The translations under genes and the position numbers were made by a program. This document shows positions 57,634-64,000 of a DNA stretch of 64,000 bases, in pieces. The notes below the pieces were generated by a model, which did not search any database, was not told where the DNA came from, and saw nothing but the letters and a program-made list of their open reading frames with translations. The DNA comes from Pseudorasbora parva (Eukaryota > Chordata > Actinopteri > Cypriniformes > Gobionidae): contig NC_090187.1 in the NCBI RefSeq assembly GCF_024679245.1, positions 22,144,995-22,208,994 of the forward strand, read 5' to 3'. Within the stretch, counting starts at the first letter, position 1; each line of letters opens with the position of its first letter.

Positions 57634-58110
57634 TAGCCTAGAAATCTAGATGCACCCTATAGCGGCAGCAAATTGAATTTGCAGCAAATGACGTCAAGCA
57701 ACTCTCCATAGACTTGCGAGCTGGAAAAAACAAATTCTGGTCAGGCCAATCACATCATGTATAGAGTCGGTGGGCGGGCTTAACATAATGATGGCAGAGT
57801 TGCGGAGGTTCTGTGTGCTACTTATAATCAAAGAAGATGGCGAATGGGGGTCTTTGAGAAAAGAACAAAGAATGGCACTGAAATCATTCTTAAGAAGGGA
57901 AGATGTGTTCACAATTTTGTCAACCGGATACAGCGAAAGTTTAATCTATCAACGAGCTCCGCTTCACATTGCTCTGGTTGGTTGAAGCGCTATCCAATTG
58001 CTTGCAGATGGAATTTAAAAGACATAGTTTATCCCACCCTTCAGACTGAGACCTGCCATTGGTGAGTTCCCAGACCCAACATCTTGATGTGGGTCTGGCT
58101 TGTCAGGCTA
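57634..58110 (+). mobile_element. Transposon-like repeat carrying a RecQ-like segment, copy 2
   Basis: It has the same ends as 33453-33979 (TAGCCTAGAAATCTAGA at the left, GGCTTGTCAGGCTA at the right) and splits the minisatellite. The frame 57770-57985 reads GSLRKEQRMALKSFLRRED then VFTILSTGYSESLIYQRAPL, aligned in the same frame as copy 1. Walker A is degenerate (STGYSES). Flanks ATGCCGTGG and ATGCTGTTG could be a diverged target duplication or simply minisatellite units. Confidence 0.65.
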
Positions 58111-58690
58111 ATGCTGTTGTATTCTAGGTGGTTGATTGGTGGTTATGGGTGTTTGCAAGGTTATTGCTACATTGTTGGGGGCTTGAAAATACATACGGGT
58201 GAGGGGGTTTGAATGCTGGTCGCCATGTTGCCCCACCCATCTTGAAAGTACATTAGCCAAAGAGGGACATACCTATAAATTCAAGCTTCGCCTTTCACGT
58301 TTTAACACTCAATGGCACCGTGTCAAATGTGAAGAGGGGGATTGCTATGTTAATCTTGGACTAAATCGGCCCCCGTAGGAGTTAAAATGAAATCAGAATT
58401 GAGAGGAACAGAAACTATTATTCACTGGATGGTCATATACCTTTTCACCGCTAGATGGGGGAAAATATCACACAGTGTAGCTTTAAGTGTTATTGGTAGT
58501 TGTTAGGTTTTTCTGTTTGTTGCTAGGTGGTTATGTGTAGTTGCCAGGACCTTTTTTTTGGTAGTTGCTAGGGCGTTTTGAGTAGTTGCTAGAATGTTAT
58601 TGTGCGGTGTGGTGTTTGCAGGTTGTTGCTATGGTGTTACTAATATGTTATGGGTGGTTGCTGGAAGTTGTTGTTTCTTTAAGCCAGACT
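58111..58690 (+). repeat. Degenerate minisatellite, block 4, with an inserted repeat
   Basis: Units such as GGTGGTTGATTGGTGGTTAT are present at 58128-58190 and 58490-58670. Between them (about 58195-58485) lies unrelated sequence ending CCGCTAGATGGGGGAAAATA, which looks like a MITE end. Confidence 0.7.
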
Positions 58691-59971
58691 GCACTTCCGC
58701 CTTCATTCCACTGTGTCTCTGTGATCAGATAAAGATCAACACAGTTACATAGGATGTTAAAGTAACAAAAACATTTCTATAATTTACAGATTTCAAAAAA
58801 ATGCTTTCATATGCTTTAACAAAAGCAAAAGATGATAGTCCACAACAGAGTGATCATTTGAAGCATATTATACATTACTGAATATACAAAAATGCATGTT
58901 CATTTTAGGTGTAAATGTTCAGATCTATGGCTCAAGCCCCTCCTTCAATGCCAGTGAGAATTTTTGCCTAGTCCATCTGGAAAAATTGTGAATTGATTGT
59001 CACAGGAAGGAGTTAACCACAAATAGCATGCAAAACCAGCTACATTTCATAAAAACTGGTTGTATTTTTCAGAAGGAACAAAAGCAATTGCGAAACAGAT
59101 GGAATGAGCCATTTTTGGGACTGTATTACAGGAAAGGTACGGCTGTCATCAGCAGGCACAGCTCCCTTTCCTCTGCCATTAATTTTAGTTTTAAAACCCA
59201 TTGTAAATTAGTTTTCCAAGCTCATCTCTCAGCCTTTCCCACGTTCTCTCCGGAGCAGCCATCATAACTTATTTTGCTGGCTTCCTTCATATTCCTACTG
59301 CATCAGTTGTTCTCTCCTCACCTCTCTCATTTCCTTGTTCTCTTGTTTCTGGCCCTTTTGTGCTGTGTTCTGTGCGGGGGTGAGTCTCTTTGGGCCCGGC
59401 TCCAAGCGCCCGCTGATGGCTGCGGGGCTAATTCAGCCCGACAGGACATTAATCATGTGCCTATCGAGATTCTTTAGGGTGACTGAAAACCGATTTGTGT
59501 GTGAGAGCGCGCGTGTGTGTATGTGAGTGTGTACTTAACATAATGTGTGCACTAAATTACACCAGGCTGGAAAATACGTAAATGAAAATTGATAGCTGAT
59601 GTACGAATTATGACACATGGCTTTGCATGTGAAGTGACTGCTGATTGTATAACAATGCAGACTTGAAATTAAGAAATACATGCATGTAAAAGTTCATTTT
59701 TCATAAAGTATAGTGACTACGCTTTGCTTGCAACATGAAACATTACATAACTATTATATAAGAGCAAGACATTTAGGACAATGTGCATGCAAACACACTT
59801 TTACACCGGTTTCTTTGTGTAATAATTTGAAAAACATGAACGCAAGTCAAAATGAACAGGTTTAACCAAGGAAAACATTTTAATTGGGCAATACATTTTC
59901 AAAGCTTGTTGCTATTCATAGAATTGATGTTTCTTTTTCATCAGTAATGAACAAACTCTCATTTGTTCATC
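58691..59971. other. No gene recognised
   Basis: The block 59130-59480 is compositionally balanced with pyrimidine-rich stretches and AATTA words, and shows no repeat motif. It could be conserved non-coding DNA, but this cannot be tested here. Confidence 0.3.
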
Positions 59972-60725
59972 AAAGCGATAGTTCACCCTTAAATGAAATT
60001 TGTTCAGAATTTACCCATCCTCATATAGTTCCAAACCTGTATAACACCAAAACTTGCTGCTAACTGCCATAATGTGATAGACTAGGTAAACCCAGCCTGA
60101 TTTGTTGGTGATTTTGCCTGGCAACTCAGAATGGAAACCTGTACATTCAATTTTGCTGCTTCTGATACACTTTTGCGGGAACCAATCGCAAACTGGCTTA
60201 TCAACCTGGCACGCTATTGGCACGCTATTTGCAGGTTTAACGCAATGACAGAAAGAGAAATGATGGGTCTTTGCCCGTTAATCACGCCTTAATCAGGCCT
60301 TCATTGACACCAATGTCATTTCCTCTCTCTATACCTATTAAAGGCTCTAAAAAACAAAACCCATCTCACAGCAGTGGTTCTACAATAATTTTATGAAGCG
60401 AAGAGCAAAGTTTTTGTGCGCAGAAAAACTAAATAACGACTTATAAAGTGATGGGCCGATTTCAAAACAAAGTTTCGAACCGTTATGAATCAGTATATCG
60501 ATTCATGATTCGGATCGCATGTCAAACTGCCAAACTGTTGAAATCACATGACATTGGCGATCCAAATCATGAATCGATACACTGAATCATAACCGTTCAA
60601 ATCTTTGTTTCAACAATATCTTCATTTTTGTTCCGAAGATAAACGGAGGTCTTAAGGGTGTTGGATGACATTAGGGTTAGTAATTAATGACACCATTTTC
60701 ATTTTTGGGTGAATTAACCCTTTAA
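59972..60725. mobile_element. MITE with GATAGTTCACCC ends
   Basis: The ends AAAGCGATAGTTCACCCTTA (59972) and TTTTGGGTGAATTAACCCTTT (about 60704-60724) are inverted. An inner inverted repeat (GAATCAGTATATCGATTCATGA against TCATGAATCGATACACTGAATC-type sequence) lies at about 60480-60600. The right portion is shared with 39700-39810. Confidence 0.65.
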
Positions 60726-61437
60726 ATTTCTCTCATTAATTACTCACCCTCATATCATTCCTGTGAGACATTCGTTCATATCTAGAACACAAATAATGAT
60801 ATTTTTTATTAAATCTGAGAACTTTCCCAGAATCCCAGAAAGTTTGTAAAGAGATCCTTAAAATAGTCCATGTGACTACAGTTATTCAACCTTAATATTA
60901 TTAAAATTACACCTTCATTCTTTATGTCACTTTATACCACCATCAAGTGTTTTTATTAGTTTCCTGTCGCGATATAATGGGATTTTCATTCAGATGGTGA
61001 TGTTAAAATATGTTATATTTATCATTTTATATGGAGCTAATCGCAACACGATTAGCTCCATATAGCAGTCATAATTTAAACATCCATTATTGATATAAAG
61101 TAGCCAAAACCACATTAAACAATCACACAAAAACCTTATTCCATAGTTATTTATTAGCTTCTTAGTTCACGCGTAGAAATAAAGAATGAGACTTTTTTTG
61201 TGAGCAAAAAACAAATAAAAATGAAAAATCTCTTTTCTTTCGTGCCACGATTCATGTGCATTTGGTGCTCAGCCAATAGTGTGCCGGCTTTCTGCTGTAG
61301 AACCTGGAAGCGTTGCACTGTGTGAATAGCCCAACAACATGAATAGCATAAGAGAGAGACAGGGAAGAGAAGACCTTTTTGAAGAAAGTGTGTATTTTTG
61401 TTTTGCGCACAAAAAGTTCTCGTTGCTATATACATAT
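60726..61437 (+). repeat. Interspersed repeat copy with uninterrupted Tc1 target site
   Basis: This matches 39811-40128 and 41721-41833 and carries the intact junction TTCTGCTGTAGAACC at about 61297, where the other copy holds a Tc1-like element. It also includes about 200 bp absent from the other copy. Confidence 0.75.
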
Positions 61438-61449
61438 ATACACACACAC

Positions 61450-61760
61450 ACACACAATGTGATTTTTATTTAAAATAAATGCTGTTATTTGAGCTTTCTA
61501 TTTATCAAATAATCCAGAAAAAAACCTTTTACAAAAATATTAAGCAGTAAAACTGTTTTCAACATTGATAATAAGCAGCAAATCAACATATTAGAATTAT
61601 TTCTAAAAGATCACGTGACACTGAAGATTGACTGAAATTCGGCTTTGTCACCTCAAAAATACATACATTTTATATTTGAATATATTTTAAAATATATTTA
61701 TATAGTATTGTAATACTTCACAATATTACTGTATTTTGTTTTGATAAATTGTTACTTGAT
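61450..61760 (-). repeat. Cyprinid-type interspersed repeat, copy 1
   Basis: The block (AAATAAATGCTGTTATTTGA, CAACATTGATAATAAGCAG, GATCACGTGACACTGAAGA) is the reverse complement, with divergence, of 63440-63810. Fragments also occur at 17155 and 31895. I recall it as common in cyprinid genomes; class unknown to me. Confidence 0.6.
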
Positions 61761-63125
61761 TTTGCCACACTTTAGGTTTTGGTGTGGACCAAAGTGCACG
61801 TTGTTTGGTTGGTTGCCATATAAGATGTGAAACAGTGGACAGATTTACAATTCATGTAGACTGTACGAGTTGAAATTGGCCTGAAAGCAATTTGTGAAGT
61901 CAACTGCTATTGATTATGTATAATTTGCCAACTAAAAAATAATGTATTTTTCATTCCTTCTTCTCTGTGCAAAAGTTCCCTTCAGCCAGCAGCTCACATT
62001 GCAATATATCCACAATAAGAATAGTATCTTCTCCATGTTACGCTAGTACTCATGAGCACTTGTGTTGATGATGTAATCGTACCACGTTTCAAAGCCAGAC
62101 AATGCTGTGTGAAAGAGACCTAGAAAGAAGGTGGAATTTAACTCTTATGCTGTCTTTTTCTTCTGTCTTCTTTAGATAATACAATAGATGTGCATTGAAA
62201 CAATCGTAACTTGATGTTTTGACACAAACACATTATTGCACAGAGTGGAGAGCAATTCTGTTACGAATTCTACACAAATTTGGCTCACAGAGGTGAGAAG
62301 TGCATGAGGAGTAACAGCGTGCCTCCACTGTGATTCATTCAAAGCAATTCCTTTAATCTGATATCTCTCAGACAGCGTTTGAAGCTCAGGTCAGACTCTC
62401 TCAGTCTGTGAGGTGTGAAGTCCAGAGGGATGATAATTCTTCAAGCTGTTGGGATTTGTAACCTCTTTGTGGAGGAGGACACGGCGGGGTAATACGGGGT
62501 AGCCGGCAGTGGCCTGGGAGTCAATTAGTCACCGCAGTGCACAATACAAGCTGACAGCAACATCGGCCGGGCCGAGGGAACACACACAAACTCTCTCGCA
62601 CTCACTCCAGGCTATCAGAGAGAGCAGTCCCATGGCACTGTGCTCACCACCGCCTACAGCTTGTTAGAAGACGTACGAACTGGAGCTTGTGCGGAGAGTG
62701 AGGGCAAATATTTTAGGGTTATGAAATTCAAGAGGGAACAATAAATATGATGCACAGAAAAAGTGTGGTTACTGTGTTAGTGATAAAACATGAAACCGGT
62801 AGGGTGGTTAATAATGGAGGCTGACACAACACGCTGGAGACCCTGAGGCTTTAATGCGCTCAGGTAAAGAATAGCGTGAGCAAAAGCCTTGAAACAGAGA
62901 AACCAACACTCAGAACCTTGGCGAAACAAGGATGCCCCATTAGCCATCTTTACAGACTTTTTGGTGAAATCGGTTGGCACAGTAATGTGTGCTTATTTAT
63001 CAGCCTTTACAAAAATTTTCATTTTTTAATAATTTATGCTAATCTTGTAAGTACAAATTTCTGTCTGATTTGACAAATTAATAATACAGAAACAGGCATG
63101 CTTTAGTTTGCAAACAATAAAACCT
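61761..63125. other. No gene recognised
   Basis: The segment at 62290-62660 is GC-richer and non-repetitive and may be conserved non-coding sequence. No exon with a credible frame and splice sites was found. Confidence 0.3.
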
Positions 63126-63129
63126 TGTG

Positions 63130-63305
63130 CAAATTCATTTGCTTTTCTAAAGCTCAAACAGTAGAGCAACGCCAAGGTCATGGGTTCGATTCCCAGGGAA
63201 AGCAAGAATTGACAATTGACAAAAAAGTTAATTTTTTTTTTTACCTTGAATGCAATGTAAGTCGCTTTGGATAAAAGCATCTGCCAACTGCATAACTGGA
63301 AATGG
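63130..63305 (+). mobile_element. tRNA-derived SINE
   Basis: A degenerate A box (CTCAAACAGTAGAGCA) is followed by a B box (GGTTCGATTCCC) at about 63183-63194, then a short linker and the tail GTAAGTCGCTTTGGATAAAA typical of fish SINEs. Its tRNA part is too decayed to be a working tRNA. Confidence 0.8.
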
Positions 63306-63439
63306 AAATTCAAGGCGATATAAATGTTACTAGTTGTATGCAATTGAGTAAATTGAGAAAAGCAATTTCCTAACTGCATATTTTTTTATTTATTATTTTT
63401 TTAATGACTGCATTTATTTGGTCAGAAATATCGTCAAAA

Positions 63440-63599
63440 CAGTAATATTGTAAAATTTCAAAATGTAATTTATTACTGTGATGCAAAGCTACATTTTCAG
63501 CATTCAGTCTTCAGTGGCACATGATCCTACAGAAATCATTCTAATATAGTTTAGATGATCAAACAACTTTTCATATTATTATCAATCTTATGTTTTTGC

Positions 63600-63658
<59 letters not shown>

Positions 63659-63810
63659 CCATTTTACATTATTTGATTAATAGAAAGTTCAAAAGGACAG
63701 CATTAATTTGAAAAAATAAAATAATTATTTTTTAACATTATAAATGTCTTTACTGTCACCTGCAATGAATTTAATGCATCCTTGCTGAATAAAAACATTA
63801 ATTAATTTAT
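63440..63810 (+). repeat. Cyprinid-type interspersed repeat, copy 2 (inverted to copy 1)
   Basis: Landmarks are GTCTTCAGTGGCACATGATC, CATTATAAATGTCTTTACTG and AATTTAATGCATCCTTGCTG. The unit is split by a TA microsatellite at 63607-63656. Confidence 0.6.
63607..63656. repeat. (TA)n microsatellite
   Basis: About 25 TA units inside the repeat copy. Confidence 0.95.
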
Positions 63811-64000
63811 TTTCTATTTTGAACAGCAGTGTGCATTGGCTCTTGCAAAAAACAAGAGTGTGATGTGTGTTTTTATCATGAGCATGCAGTTATTAGAGTA
63901 TTTGTATGTACTGTATGTCCCTAAAACACCCCCTTTTGGATATTACAATGACTTTTAGCAAATGGCTTTGTGATGTTTATGATTTACAATGTGTTTTAAT

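Noticed and set aside
63150..63215. tRNA-like sequence with a good B box
   Set aside because: The A box and stems are decayed and the SINE tail follows, so it is a SINE head rather than a tRNA gene.

Overview
The window looks like a repeat-dense, intergenic or intronic stretch of a teleost fish genome, most likely a cyprinid. The evidence is its repeat content: Tc1-like transposons with degenerate transposases, hAT, Harbinger-like and TTAA-type DNA transposons and MITEs, a tRNA-derived SINE, an L2-like LINE tail, Ty3/gypsy elements, and long CA, TA and CT microsatellites. The species call is an inference from repeat families I recognise, not from a host gene. I found no convincing host protein-coding exon, rRNA or functional tRNA. 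Every clear protein match belongs to a transposable element.

Layout. 1-3843: 5' LTR, primer-binding site and a continuously open gag-pol frame of a Ty3/gypsy element on the minus strand that runs off the left edge; its integrase precedes its reverse transcriptase (Gmr1-like order). 3844-4545: an L2-like LINE fragment with an inverted 5' part. 5153-6572: fold-back repeats, including a 784-bp palindromic element. 6834-7700: a TTAA-flanked DNA transposon with a THAP-like exon relic. 8220-8904: CA-linked repeats. 10386-12584: a hAT MITE and a Tc1-like relic. 14080-16851: a hAT element inside a fold-back. 22130-24767 and 26671-27485: three more Tc1-like relics. 28250-31841 and 36451-37555: two inverted copies of one family, the first interrupted by a Harbinger-like element. 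33453-33979: a short element carrying a RecQ-helicase-like coding segment. 38711-39474: a large palindrome. 39700-41833: a repeat split by a Tc1-like element. 41901-42548: a hAT-like relic with a BED finger. 43631-45282: a second TTAA element.

From about 46.4 to 58.7 kb an old degenerate minisatellite (GTTGCTAGGTGGTTATGGG-type units) has been split by at least five insertions. The largest is a Russian-doll nest: a second copy of the palindromic MITE holds both a complete 6.7-kb Ty3/gypsy element (48351-55088) and a third TTAA element (55486-57181), and the latter holds a 507-bp MITE. Paralogous empty sites inside the same window verify several of these insertions and their target duplications. 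The right end (58.7-64 kb) is mostly unannotatable sequence with MITE and SINE copies.

No genes act together as a host pathway here. The functional content is transposon machinery: gag, protease, reverse transcriptase, RNase H and integrase from two gypsy lineages, and pieces of Tc1, hAT and THAP-type proteins. The left-hand gag-pol has no stop in the part that is visible; the other mobile-element coding regions carry frameshifts, stops or lost catalytic or zinc-binding residues.
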